DNA of 64,000 nt from Calothrix sp. NIES-3974. GTDB lineage: Bacteria; Cyanobacteriota; Cyanobacteriia; Cyanobacteriales; Nostocaceae. Positions 44,347 through 54,278 of the stretch are shown piece by piece. Made by a program: the position numbers and the translations under genes. The notes beneath the pieces are model-generated. The model was given only the letters and a program-made list of their open reading frames with translations, did not search any database and was not told the DNA's origin. The first letter of the stretch is position 1. Each line of letters starts with the position of its first letter. Location: contig NZ_AP018254.1 in NCBI RefSeq assembly GCF_002368395.1, forward strand, positions 3,286,001 through 3,350,000, given 5' to 3'.

Positions 44347-46593
44347 CTAATTACTAGAAACATTACTTAGCAAGGACATCTCCCGAATTAACCACGTACC
44401 TTCCTTGCGTACCAAAGTATAGCGCACCTTAACAGTCTCATTATAACTTCGATTTTGCTGCTGGTCGTTAGCATAAAAATTGGCGGATTCTTTTACCGTT
44501 GCTTCCACTGCGGCATTATCTAAATCTTTATCACTGACTTCCAAATTGTCAAGACTGACAAATTCATGGCTATACTGACGATAACGATTGGCATTTTTTT
44601 CCTGTACTGCCAAGTTATACCAAAACTTCAATGCCGAACCCGTAAGAATAGTTTTTAAGCTCTCAACTTCGTGGTTCGGTCCCAAGGCGGCTGATTTTGC
44701 TGTTAACCAAGCTTGTACCACATCAATAGCACTTTCTTGCGTCAACTTACCTTGGGGATATTGGGGTTGACTATCCGGTTGAGGCAATTCCAAGGGGGGT
44801 TGATTGAGGGAAATGTTTAACTGCTCTCCTGTTAACTGGGGTGCAGGGTTAAACAGGTTTTTCAGCCAACCAACGGTAGTACTCAATAACAACCACAGTA
44901 CAATTAAACCAGCAACCGAACCTAATCCCATCCACAGTAATTTAGTTCTGGCTACTAGGGAAGAACGTTTAGTCGCACGGCGACGGGTTTTAACTCGTCG
45001 CGGACGGGGAGGAGCATCCATGACGCTAGTTGTCCCGTAGGTATTCGTAGATAGGGGTTTTTGTCGTCGGCTTTGATGTTGACTTGGGTTTTCGGGGATA
45101 TTCGTCTGGAGGCTTGGGGATTGCGGATGCGGATATCTGTGGGAATTTTCTCGGTAAGGTTTTAATTCGGTTAGTTCTGGTGGCAAAGGGGAATTGACAC
45201 CGGAATGATGGGATTGTGCTTGTCTGTCATCGCGATTAAAGTCAACTGTTTTTACCTTTGTTGTTGTCGAAGAAGGGGATGGAGGTGGTGCGGTTTCGCT
45301 GTCGTTGGGTAAGGCTTCTAAGTAGGATTGGACTTGTGGATCGGCGAAATATTCCTTAAGGGAAGCAGTATGGGAAGTTAAATCGCGAAAATGGGGGAAA
45401 ACATCATTTTCTAACCACCTTTCGCAGTATAAACACAATCCTGGCAGCAAATCGGGGGAATTTTGCGAATTTTCGCGGATAAATGCTAAAGCTTCATATT
45501 CTTGGCTTAGTTCCAAGGCTCGACTTGCTGGCTCTGTCTGTCCTAATAGTAAGGCACAAAGAGACTGTTCGAGATGGACATCCTGACGTTTTCCTAGGGT
45601 TAGCAACATCTGTTTCGCTTGACGAATCAGGGCGGGTTGACGTTGACTAAATCCCTGTGCTATCAATGCATAGACTGCTAAATAAGTCGCAACTGCCGAT
45701 GGTCGTTTACTCTCTGCAAGGAATAACTTTTGTTGCTCTGCTACCGTCAGGTGATTCCTGATTTGCTGGATAAAGCGCAAAAAATCATCAACATTCAGTC
45801 CAGAGTAATCTTGTCCCGAACCATCTAATCCTCCCCGTTGATCTAAAATCTCCTGCAATAGTTGTAAACCCTGTTGGCGATCGCCAACTTTTTCTGTGGG
45901 TAAGGCAACTAATTCCAGAATTCGGTAAGGACGCAGACGGTATAAATCGGCACGGATTTCCGCTTGCACGTTAGGGAATAAATTTTCCCGCGCTAATAAT
46001 TCTTCACCCGTTTGCAGGGATACGGCGGCATTTTCGTAGTTCCCCTGTTGCCATTGTTCCCGTCCTAACTCCAAACAAGCCAAGGCAACGGTGAGTACAA
46101 TATCGGGATGTTCTGATACATCTGTATCTATTATGGCTGGATCTGCGTGACCACTGTGACCGTTATGGTGATTTTGACCGCGATTAATTAAGTAGGGGTG
46201 ACCTAATTCTAAAACCTGTTCGTATTCACCCAACTCTTGCAGAATCAGCAAAGCCCCAACTAATTCTTCGGGTTTAATTTCAATACTTAATGATTCGCGA
46301 TCGCTCCTTTGATGATCATCAACTCGATCTTCCACAGCGATCGCACCTTCATGCCCACCTTCGGGAGCATAGGCATGGTTTAAATAAAGACGGTCATAGG
46401 CTTTGCGTTCTTTCGGATCAGATAATACCACGTAAGCTTCTTCTATGAGTTGTTTGCGAGATGTAATGGCAGCGTGAGAATATTCCCGACGCGGCATTTG
46501 CTGTCGGCGATCACTATAGGCTTGCCGCAATTGCTCTTCACTTGCGGCCAACGGTAATCCTAAAATTCGGTAGTAATCAAGCGGAATTCGCAC
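44347..46593 (-). CDS. ftn2: Cell division protein Ftn2/ZipN (ARC6 homologue)
   Basis: About 748 residues. The N-terminus is a J-like domain (RIPLDYYRILGLPLAASEEQ, EEAYVVLSDPKERKAYDRL) without a usable HPD motif, as in ARC6. A long helical region follows, then a basic Pro/Ser-rich linker, one membrane helix (LLWMGLGSVAGLIVLWLLLS, about 575-595) and a C-terminal DUF4101/IMS domain (VVQAWLTAKSAALGPNH to WLIREMSLL). Ftn2/ZipN anchors FtsZ to the membrane at mid-cell. The start is taken as GTG 46593, with AGGGGAAG upstream; the extra 12 codons to 46629 are not conserved. Confidence 0.88.
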   Translation of the reverse strand: MRIPLDYYRILGLPLAASEEQLRQAYSDRRQQMPRREYSHAAITSRKQLIEEAYVVLSDPKERKAYDRLYLNHAYAPEGGHEGAIAVEDRVDDHQRSDRESLSIEIKPEELVGALLILQELGEYEQVLELGHPYLINRGQNHHNGHSGHADPAIIDTDVSEHPDIVLTVALACLELGREQWQQGNYENAAVSLQTGEELLARENLFPNVQAEIRADLYRLRPYRILELVALPTEKVGDRQQGLQLLQEILDQRGGLDGSGQDYSGLNVDDFLRFIQQIRNHLTVAEQQKLFLAESKRPSAVATYLAVYALIAQGFSQRQPALIRQAKQMLLTLGKRQDVHLEQSLCALLLGQTEPASRALELSQEYEALAFIRENSQNSPDLLPGLCLYCERWLENDVFPHFRDLTSHTASLKEYFADPQVQSYLEALPNDSETAPPPSPSSTTTKVKTVDFNRDDRQAQSHHSGVNSPLPPELTELKPYRENSHRYPHPQSPSLQTNIPENPSQHQSRRQKPLSTNTYGTTSVMDAPPRPRRVKTRRRATKRSSLVARTKLLWMGLGSVAGLIVLWLLLSTTVGWLKNLFNPAPQLTGEQLNISLNQPPLELPQPDSQPQYPQGKLTQESAIDVVQAWLTAKSAALGPNHEVESLKTILTGSALKFWYNLAVQEKNANRYRQYSHEFVSLDNLEVSDKDLDNAAVEATVKESANFYANDQQQNRSYNETVKVRYTLVRKEGTWLIREMSLLSNVSSN

Positions 46594-48561
46594 TGTCACT
46601 TCCCCTGGAGCGCAATCGACATAAATCACCTACGAGTGTGCCAAACTATCTTTAACCGTGCCATAATCATAACTTGGATGTCAGGCTCTATGGTTAGGTA
46701 TAACAACAAGTTTATTGCATTCTGTTAACGATACAACTTCAGTGTTATACATCAACCCGTTTTCGCTATATCATTACTTTGTTAACCATTGTTAGATTCG
46801 ATCGCTCCAGATATATTTACACTAGATAAAACGTTTAAACAACACAGAGAGCAGGAAGTAGTTGCTAGTTAGTAGGGAATAGCAGACAGTAATGTTCCTT
46901 CCATTGGCAGTAGGAATATTCTGAATCAGCATAGGGATTTAGGAACCAGTCAGTAGTCAGTAGAGAACAGCTTACAAGTGAGAATACTAGTATATGCTGA
47001 TTTCATCTATGGAGAGATTGATTCTTCACATTCCTTAGAGGCTGACAAAATACTTTCCCACAAGTCCAGATTTAGATGAATAGGTGGTTGGAATGTTCCC
47101 CCTATCGCAGATTTTATCACCCACAATATAGCTTCAATTAAACCTCTTGCTGATTTTCTGTGCGTAACACATTAAATGCTTGGGTATTAAAGCTACCACA
47201 TAATCCCAGTCAATGATATGTATTTTCCCCTAGTGCCATCTCCAAATCGATGAAGATACTAAATTCAGCCTTTTTCCCTGGAACTACCAAGCAAGTAACT
47301 GCATTTTTTTTACTCAACCTTATTCCCCATATGTACTTGTTAACAAAACAAATCGGCGAAACGGATTATACTACGCTTCCCCTAGTTTGACAAGTCTACA
47401 AGTAGAAAATATCACTAGCTGTTCGGTAGTTTTCGATTAAGGGTGAAAGGAAAGGGGTAAAACAAGATTTACGCCAACCACCAATCACCAACAAGAATTA
47501 TGTTTCCCGTATCTTTTATTGACGTTGAAGCTTAAATTCGACTTAATAGATAATTCATGCAGATTTTATCTTTATCTCTTATCAATATTCTTTAGGATAT
47601 AGGAGTCATATTTGATTTCTGTTGGTTTAGCCTGCGCTTGCGCTGAAAAACTCAGTCCTTTGTTCCCTGCTGACGCAAGCTATCTAAATATTTAAACCGA
47701 ATTGCGATAGGATCTAATTGATTTTTTCCCGTTGAATTAGTGAGCATCACCATTTTTATTTGTATTTTGTAATTTTTTCTGATTTTTCTGTGTGTAGCAC
47801 TGTATATCCCCATCCCCGCAAAAACACTCTCCGGAAAGGAACGGATATGCGTGAAATACTGATTTTTTTCTATTTACGAGCAAATACGCATGTTGAAGTT
47901 TTTGTGATATGCCAAACTGAACGAGAAATAGATACGAAATCAGTTTGATTAACTTATCGAAAAAAGAGAATTATTTCTGCTAATTTCGGAATAAACATTA
48001 ATCAAACATTGGATATATTTTGGTTGCTTAATCTGCTATTGATAGCTAGATAAAAGTTCTGATTCATCTATGTATACCTCAATTATAATTGTTTTTAGAA
48101 CTTTTTCTTAATAATTTAAAAGACCCTGATGCCAATGGTTAATATTTCCCGTAACTCATATGATTAATTCTCCATGACGAGGATGTCAACAACTATATTT
48201 ATTTCAGATAAAACAGGTGGTAAAACAATGGTGAAAATCAATTTTATCGATAACGAACGTGGTAGCGGTAGATTAAATCTTGATTCAAGATTAAAAAAAT
48301 AGTCTGGACGGGACAATCAGTTCCGATAAATTCGACAGTCCCCCAAAAATCGGTTTTTAAAAATAAATATCTGTAAATAAAAATATCTGTAAATATGGGG
48401 AGAGACGCGATATATCGCGTCTCTACGCTGAATGATTGGTTACATGGTGGTTTTATGTTTAATTGCACCTACCTACTTATCTGCGCCACATTTGTTGACG
48501 GTTGAAGCTTGACAGTCAACCACCCCAGCAAATGATGATACTGTAAATGGGTATTCTACGA
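46594..48561. other. Nearly 2-kb gene-free region
   Basis: No gene is supported in about 1.97 kb, the longest gap in the window. Short frames (for example 47760-47948, 48244-48468) lack RBS and known motifs. Contents: GTCAGTAGTCAGTAGAGAAC-type heptamer runs near 46950, a family A element at 48398-48479, and otherwise AT-rich sequence. Undetected small RNAs or decayed genes are possible. Confidence 0.5.
48398..48479. repeat. Palindrome-cored element (family A), reverse orientation, left half
   Basis: GACGCGATATATCGCGTC at 48404-48421, then CTGAATGATTGGTTACATGG, TTTTATGTTTAATTGCACCT and ACCTACTTA, the reverse complement of the left end seen at 37039. The right part is absent. Confidence 0.72.
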
Positions 48562-49044
48562 TTATTCTCGGTTCAAGGATTGGAGAGCGATCGCTAATTG
48601 TGGTTCACAAGCGAATTGACATGTTGTCAACTTTGCCCAACGTCCCACTGTGTCTGTATAGGTCAACTCGATTTTTAAATAGGATTCTGGTAAATAGGGC
48701 AAATGTTCTGCCCATTCAATCACCATTATCCCCGGAGGGATTTCCACCCCTTCCCAATAGGATTCTAAATATAAACCAGCTACTTCCTCTGGTTTTAAGC
48801 GATATAAATCTAAATGGTAAAGGGGAATTCTTCCTTCCTCGTACTCGCTAATTAAACTAAATGTCGGACTGACAATCGCCTCCTCTAAACCTAATCCGCT
48901 TCCGATTCCCTGAACTAGGGTCGTTTTCCCTGCTCCTAGCTCCCCCTGTAAGAGAATCACACTTCCCGGATTTAGGGTTTGACCGAGTATTACCCCAAAT
49001 TGACGGGTGGCGTTTTCGTCTGGTAAATATACTTTCATTCCCAC
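48562..49044 (-). CDS. tsaE: tRNA threonylcarbamoyladenosine biosynthesis ATPase TsaE
   Basis: A 160-residue P-loop ATPase. Walker A GELGAGKTTLVQG (about 35-47), then SPTFSLISEYEEG, LYHLDLYRL and MVIEWAEHLPYLPE. TsaE works with TsaB and TsaD to attach threonylcarbamoyl to A37 of ANN-decoding tRNAs. Length is normal. The start at 49044 gives the conserved N-terminus; a second Met follows at codon 3. Confidence 0.92.
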   Translation of the reverse strand: MGMKVYLPDENATRQFGVILGQTLNPGSVILLQGELGAGKTTLVQGIGSGLGLEEAIVSPTFSLISEYEEGRIPLYHLDLYRLKPEEVAGLYLESYWEGVEIPPGIMVIEWAEHLPYLPESYLKIELTYTDTVGRWAKLTTCQFACEPQLAIALQSLNRE

Positions 49045-49747
49045 ACCGATTACACTCTATAAAATTTACTTATCTATAGTGCTAGTTTAAATTGCGATCG
49101 CTTCAATATTGCGCAATCTAGTAAATTGGCAAGTGATGAATGATTGCAAATCAGTTACATAGAGTTACAAATCGTAATCTCCGATAGTAAAAAAAAGATT
49201 AATTTAGAAACTAAGTAGATACAAAAATCATGCAATCAACTTTTTGATCAAGGGATTGGAGATTTGAGATTTATTCAACGGTCTCAATCGAAATCTTGCA
49301 CCTTGTTCAAATAGGTGTGTGTGAGCAAATACTAATAGCCAAAAAAATCTGGTTTTTCATAGGGGTTTGTAATTGATTGGCGAAGGTCTATTGGGATTTT
49401 AATCTAGTCAAGTTAATGATAAGACAGCAGGATTCAATAATACAGGATTAACAAGTCAAAAGATAAAAATGGAAAATAAAAATAAGTTAAAAGAATTCAA
49501 AAAATTTTGCTTTTTAACTTGTTTTGTCAAAGCCATTTTGAACAAGATTTAACAATTTAAATAACCATCTCCGAAAAAAAACTGAAATCTGCTGTCCTTT
49601 TCAAAAAGAAGGGTCTTCCAAATCTATAAACTAAACTCTCTTAATACCATAGCCTGATTTTTGCGCAATATTTTGAGAACGCATACAGGATAGATTCTGA
49701 AGTGTGATTTTTTCACAAAAAAATTTTTTAATAAATCTCAAACAACA
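49045..49747. other. Divergent gene-free spacer
   Basis: AT-rich, about 700 bases. Contains an isolated ATCTTGCACC (49292) matching the end of repeat family B, and an A/T-rich segment before the radical SAM gene. No gene is seen. Confidence 0.45.
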
Positions 49748-51331
49748 ATGAAAGCTTTACTTATCTGGCCGATTTTACCCAACTCCTTCTGGTCATATCA
49801 AGAAACATTAGATATGGCTGGTTTGCGCTCCACAAATCCACCTCTAGGTTTAATTACGGTTGCGGCGATGTTACCCGATGATTGGGAAATTCGCTTAATT
49901 GACCGCAATGTGTGTCTGGAAACAGAAGCAGATTGGCAGTGGTGCGATATGGTAATTATATCCGCCATGATTATCCAAAAACAGGATTTTCAAAATTTAA
50001 TTAAAACTGGTGTCAACAAAGGGAAAAAAGTTGCCGTTGGGGGGCCATTTCCCACTTCTATTCCAGAATTTGCCCTGGATGCGGGTGCGGATTATTTAAT
50101 TTTAGATGAAGGGGAATGTACGATTCCCATGTTTTTGGAAGCCTTAGCAAAAGGTGAAGAAAAGGGTATATTTCGGTCAGTTGAAAAACCTGATGTGACA
50201 CAAACACCGATACCTCGCTTTGATTTATTAGCACTCGATGCCTACATGGCTATCACCTTGCAATTTTCCCGTGGTTGTCCGTTTCAGTGTGAATTTTGCG
50301 ATATTATTAATTTATTTGGACGTAAGCCACGTACTAAAACCCCTGAACAAATGTTAGCAGAATTAGAAGTTCTGTATCGCCTGGGATGGCAACGTTATAT
50401 ATTTCTCGTTGATGATAATTTTGTTGGCAATAAACGAAATGCCAAGTTGTTTTTAAAAACCTTAATTCCCTGGATGGAAGCACGGAACTATCCCTTTAGT
50501 TTGATTATAGAAGCATCCTTAAATTTGGCAGAAGACCAGGAATTAATGGAACTGATGGTGAAGGCTGGTTTTACAATTGTCTTTCTGGGGATTGAAACAC
50601 CGGATGTGGATAGTTTAATTGGTATTAACAAAGAACAAAACACCCGTGCTTCATTAATTGAATCTTGTCGGAAAATAACCCAAGCTGGATTACAAATTAT
50701 GTCCGGTTTTATTATCGGTTTTGATGGCGAAAAAAGTGGTGCTGGTGCGCGAATTCAAAGTTTTATTGAAGAAACAGGTATTCCCCAAGCCCATTTAAGT
50801 CTATTACAGGCTCTACATGGTACACAAATGTGGCAACGTTTACAACAGGAAGGACGGTTATTAGATGGATTAGGAACAGTCTACCAAGGGGCAATTATGA
50901 ACTTTATGCCCACACGTCCAATCGCAGAAATTGTGCAAGAATATATTAATTGTTTCTGGAGTTTATACGAACCGATTCCCTATTTAAAACGTACATTTCG
51001 TCATTTCCAAAATATTAATCCCCAGCGACCAAAAATCAATCGCTCCATTACTATCCACGAACTCAAATTCTTCACTAATTTGTGCTGGAGACAGGGAATT
51101 AAACGCAGTACTCGCTGGCATTTTTGGTGGCAACTTTTGATAATGCTGACACAAAAGCCGCGTCTTTGCTATGATTACCTAGTTGCTTTAGGGATAGGCG
51201 AACATTTTTTCAGTTTTCGCCATGTCGTCAAAGCTAAATTGTTAGAACAATTAGACCAATTACAACTAGAACCATCTATTCAACCTGAAAGTTGGACTGA
51301 AAACTTTTTAAAAACCGCCACCTCTGGATAA
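49748..51331 (+). CDS. B12-binding-domain radical SAM enzyme (HpnP-like family)
   Basis: 527 residues. The N-terminal ~140 residues form a cobalamin-binding-like domain (MKALLIWPILPNSFWSYQET, PPLGLITVAAMLP, VAVGGPFPTSIPEFALDAGAD). The radical SAM CxxxCxxC is CPFQCEFC (Cys177, 181, 184), followed by FVDDNFVGNKRNA-type and SGFIIGFDGEKSGAGARI stretches; a C-terminal ~180-residue domain follows. The family includes HpnP, which methylates hopanoids at C2, and other DUF4070 enzymes; sequence alone does not tell which. No hopanoid gene is adjacent. A 700-bp spacer precedes it. Confidence 0.8.
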   Translation: MKALLIWPILPNSFWSYQETLDMAGLRSTNPPLGLITVAAMLPDDWEIRLIDRNVCLETEADWQWCDMVIISAMIIQKQDFQNLIKTGVNKGKKVAVGGPFPTSIPEFALDAGADYLILDEGECTIPMFLEALAKGEEKGIFRSVEKPDVTQTPIPRFDLLALDAYMAITLQFSRGCPFQCEFCDIINLFGRKPRTKTPEQMLAELEVLYRLGWQRYIFLVDDNFVGNKRNAKLFLKTLIPWMEARNYPFSLIIEASLNLAEDQELMELMVKAGFTIVFLGIETPDVDSLIGINKEQNTRASLIESCRKITQAGLQIMSGFIIGFDGEKSGAGARIQSFIEETGIPQAHLSLLQALHGTQMWQRLQQEGRLLDGLGTVYQGAIMNFMPTRPIAEIVQEYINCFWSLYEPIPYLKRTFRHFQNINPQRPKINRSITIHELKFFTNLCWRQGIKRSTRWHFWWQLLIMLTQKPRLCYDYLVALGIGEHFFSFRHVVKAKLLEQLDQLQLEPSIQPESWTENFLKTATSG

Positions 51332-51355
51332 TATACCCATCAAATTAGCCCAAAA

Positions 51356-51389
51356 TCAACAGAGACGTAAAATACTACGTCTCTGTTGA
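51356..51389. terminator. Bidirectional terminator hairpin
   Basis: TCAACAGAGACGTA / TACGTCTCTGTTGA, a perfect 14-bp stem with a 6-base loop, placed between the convergent radical SAM and rplI genes. Its AGAGACGTA/TACGTCTCT part belongs to the same palindrome superfamily as the dispersed repeats. Confidence 0.7.
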
Positions 51390-51414
51390 TTGCATCATCC
51401 AAAATGCCAAAAAT

Positions 51415-51873
51415 CTAGCTAGCCACAACTTGAATATTAATCTTGGCGGTGACATCTGTATGCAATTTAACCGATGCTTGATATGTACCTAATTGACTGA
51501 CATCAGGCATATCAATCCCTCTACGGTCAATTTCGATCCCAGTAGCTGCTTTGATGGCATCAGCAACGTCTTGGTTTGTCACCTTACCAAAGATTGCCTC
51601 ATTTTCACCAACCTGCATGGCAATACTGTATGCAGAAACATTTTCCAAGGTTGCTTTTTGTGCTTCGGCTTGTTGCTTTAACTCCAACTGACGTTGACGC
51701 TCGATTTCCCGACGACGTTCAACCTGTTTGAGCAAACCAGGGGTGACATGGCTTGCTAATTTTCTGGGAATTAGGTAATTTCGGGCATAGCCAGGTGCAA
51801 CTTCAACTAAGTCACCATACTTACCCAATTTACTCACATCTTGGTTTAAAACTAATTGTACGCGTTTGGCCAT
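51415..51873 (-). CDS. rplI: 50S ribosomal protein L9
   Basis: 152 residues beginning [20 protein letters not shown] and [14 protein letters not shown], the conserved L9 N-domain that binds 23S rRNA, then the long connecting helix ([20 protein letters not shown]) and the C-domain ending [12 protein letters not shown]. Length and architecture are those of bacterial L9. A single gene, not beside rpsF/rpsR or dnaB. Confidence 0.97.
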   Translation of the reverse strand: MAKRVQLVLNQDVSKLGKYGDLVEVAPGYARNYLIPRKLASHVTPGLLKQVERRREIERQRQLELKQQAEAQKATLENVSAYSIAMQVGENEAIFGKVTNQDVADAIKAATGIEIDRRGIDMPDVSQLGTYQASVKLHTDVTAKINIQVVAS

Positions 51874-52037
51874 CGTTTTTCCTGTTGAATTCTATATCTT
51901 CCCCACCCGTGAAGAACCACTCCCATGTGAGGGGAAATAATTTCTGTGCGTTCACTAAAGCTTACAAATCGTAGCGAATTATTGAGTGCGATCGCAACCC
52001 CAAGGTAAATAAACATTGATTTTATCCCATTCTCGAC

Positions 52038-52811
52038 CTAAAACTTGTCCTTGAGACTTCTGAGTCGGGCGAATGTTTGTATCGGTTCAGAGCTATTCGT
52101 AGCAATTTGCAAAGCTGGTGTATCCCAGCGCAAAAATGGATTAGTTCTTTTTTCTAAACCCATAGTGGAGGGGATAGTTGCTTCGTCCCGTCTGCGCATT
52201 GCCTGCACTTGATGAAAACGTTTTAGCAAATCAATGTTCTCCCCATCTAGGGTACAAGCAAATTGTAAATTTTTCAGTGTGTATTCATGGGCACACCATA
52301 TTCTGGTATTGTCTGGTAGAGAGCGTAATTTCGATAAAGAATTTACCATTTGTGCAGGAGTTCCTTCAAATAAACGTCCGCAACCCCCTGCAAATAAAGT
52401 ATCTCCACAGAATAATTCCCCCCATTCACCTTCCGTAACCGGGGGAAAATAGTAGGCAATGTGAGCGCGGGTGTGACCAGGGACAAATAAAACCAAGGCT
52501 TCCCGATTTGCAAAAGAAATGCGATCGCCGTCTTTTAAAAATACTTGTTGTCCGGGAATACGTCCTTGATCAGCTTCTCCACCGTAGACTGTCAAATTCG
52601 GGAAGCGATTGAGCAAAGCTTGATTTCCCCCCACATGGTCATGGTGATGATGGGTATTAAAAATAGCAATCAATTCCGCACCTAGCTGGTCTAGTTTCTT
52701 GACAACGGGTACAGCTTCTGCGGGGTCTACCACTGCGGCAATTTTCTGCACCGGACAATGTAAGAGAAATATGTAATTATCTTTGAGTGCAGCTAGCCGT
52801 ATTATTTCCAT
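52038..52811 (-). CDS. gloB: Hydroxyacylglutathione hydrolase (glyoxalase II)
   Basis: A 257-residue metallo-beta-lactamase-fold enzyme that hydrolyses S-lactoylglutathione in the methylglyoxal detoxification pathway. The metal motif is [11 protein letters not shown] (about 53-63); [33 protein letters not shown] and [14 protein letters not shown] supply the other ligands and the glutathione site. The C-terminal helix pair with [10 protein letters not shown] is typical. The length fits GloB. Confidence 0.93.
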   Translation of the reverse strand: MEIIRLAALKDNYIFLLHCPVQKIAAVVDPAEAVPVVKKLDQLGAELIAIFNTHHHHDHVGGNQALLNRFPNLTVYGGEADQGRIPGQQVFLKDGDRISFANREALVLFVPGHTRAHIAYYFPPVTEGEWGELFCGDTLFAGGCGRLFEGTPAQMVNSLSKLRSLPDNTRIWCAHEYTLKNLQFACTLDGENIDLLKRFHQVQAMRRRDEATIPSTMGLEKRTNPFLRWDTPALQIATNSSEPIQTFARLRSLKDKF

Positions 52812-53633
52812 TCACCTTACCTCAAAAGAGCGTCATCATGCACTATTGGTGTTTTTCACCTCCCATATCTCCCATTTTAAAAGCAGGAAACTTGACCGAG
52901 ACCACTACAACATATAAAATTTTCATGACTTTAGTTGGCATGATTACAAAAATTATACAATTATCCCGATTGATACGTGTAAGTAACTAGGAAATTTTAT
53001 ACATTTTCCCCAATAATCAGTAGTTTTTCCCTGGAACGTCTAAGGAATACAAAGTTAGATTGATTTTGTTCGTTAAATATAAAAAGATACTTAAAACTTT
53101 TTATATGACAGACTCGATAGCAGTCCTAAATATTTTGTAAAATTTTGGATACTTTTGAGAGCTTATGCGATATTTGCATCGTCTGTAGATGCAAGGCTAG
53201 GGATGAAAAGTATCTCCTGATTTTTACGGATTAAATTAGGGCTGTGAGCATAAAACCATCATTATTTGCTCAAATAAAGTTGACAATACCTGGAACATCA
53301 TTCAATTTGCGATTCTCATCAAAAATTGATGAACACGTTCCTGCCAATAAGGATTAAGTTGGGAATTACAGTAGCAAATATGTTCAGTTTTCACAATATT
53401 TGACAATAATTTATCATCTGTTGTTTCCATCTGTAAATCATCCGAGATTAAACAATTTTAAAATTGAAATTTGAGATTCTTTCCCTAGATAAATCTGGGG
53501 TTTGTAGCATCGAGGAAATATTGGCTGTCAGGTATTCCTTCGTGATCACCATCAAGATGATTGCTGGCAACTTGAGCAAATATTCTGTATTCATAGCTGC
53601 ATCTACCTATTTTTAAAAATTTAATTTGAGAAA
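52812..53633. other. Gene-free spacer
   Basis: About 820 bases with no confident gene. A 42-codon minus-strand frame (53302-53430) has a protein-like product but weak RBS. The rest is AT-rich. Confidence 0.4.
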
Positions 53634-53858
53634 ATGAGTTATCATTCATTTATGTATACTGCTCTTGACTACAAACTCGAAGCCAAACTCAAAAAAATTG
53701 TTGATCGAATTATTTTCTCCGCAAAAATGAGTCCCGATGACCACAAGTTACTTCTATCTAGTTTAGTCAAAGGAAGAATTAGTGAAGGTGAACGTCGGCA
53801 GATCAATAGGATTTTTGATTACATTCAGACTGGTAATATCAAACTAGTCGGTTGGTAG
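53634..53858 (+). CDS. Small conserved hypothetical protein
   Basis: A 74-residue acidic/basic helical protein: MSYHSFMYTALDYKLEAKLK, ... MSPDDHKLLLSSLVKGRISE, GERRQINRIFDYIQTGNIKLV. I recall similar proteins of about 70 residues in many cyanobacteria, function unknown. Starts at ATG 53634 (GAG seven bases upstream) or 53652. It has its own terminator downstream, supporting a real gene. Confidence 0.65.
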   Translation: MSYHSFMYTALDYKLEAKLKKIVDRIIFSAKMSPDDHKLLLSSLVKGRISEGERRQINRIFDYIQTGNIKLVGW

Positions 53859-53880
53859 CTTATTAATCTAACTCTAGATG

Positions 53881-53911
53881 AGGACTTTAGCACAGTGAAG
53901 CCTAAAGTCCT
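53881..53911 (+). terminator. Intrinsic terminator after the 53634 gene
   Basis: AGGACTTTAG / CTAAAGTCCT, a 10-bp perfect stem with an 11-base loop, 22 bases after the stop codon; followed by TAGTGTTTAAAATTT. Confidence 0.65.
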
Positions 53912-54115
53912 TAGTGTTTAAAATTTAACTTTCAGTAAATTTGCGTAGCTCAAAAAATATTTGCGATCGCAAACTTATAATCATAGGTGTTTTTACCCTA
54001 GAAGGTATTAGTTATTCAAGTTAAATTATTAGTGTTTAATATTAATATATATCTGGGGCATATACTCGACCGGTTTCATAGATTTTTAGACTTGTACTTA
54101 ATTAATCAAAGCCGC

Positions 54116-54225
54116 ATTTCTCACAAAACCCTCACACCCATAGGGATAGTCCGTACAGACGACCCGTCGGGTGTAGAAGGAAAATCAATCCGTTACTCAA
54201 GGTCTACAACTTACTTATGAGAAAT
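54116..54225. repeat. MITE-like repeat, family C copy 2, with embedded palindrome
   Basis: Ends ATTTCTCAC (54116-54124) and ATGAGAAAT (54217-54225). Flanks match 8903-9007 (ACAAAACCCT at the left, GTAGAAGGAAAAT and CGTTACTCAAGGTCTAC at the right). The centre is CCGTACAGACGACCCGTCGG, the family A palindrome, instead of the heptamer run in copy 1. It ends 53 bp before the first glycan gene. Confidence 0.72.
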
Positions 54226-54278
54226 TCTGGCAAAGACAAGTTCAAAATCCTATCATAAAATCTACGGTAAAACTGAGA

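Larger units (their letters stand above)
53859..54278. other. Spacer before the glycan cluster
   Basis: Contains the terminator of the previous gene, a HIP1 site near 53964 and family C repeat copy 2. The promoter of the glycan cluster is expected here, possibly within or beside the repeat. Confidence 0.5.

Noticed and set aside
47760-47948. 62-codon plus-strand frame in the long spacer
   Set aside because: No RBS, no motif and low-complexity composition.
46594-48561. tRNA or rRNA gene in the long gap
   Set aside because: No T-loop (GGTTCGAATCC-like) or rRNA consensus sequence was seen by eye; tRNAscan-SE would be decisive.
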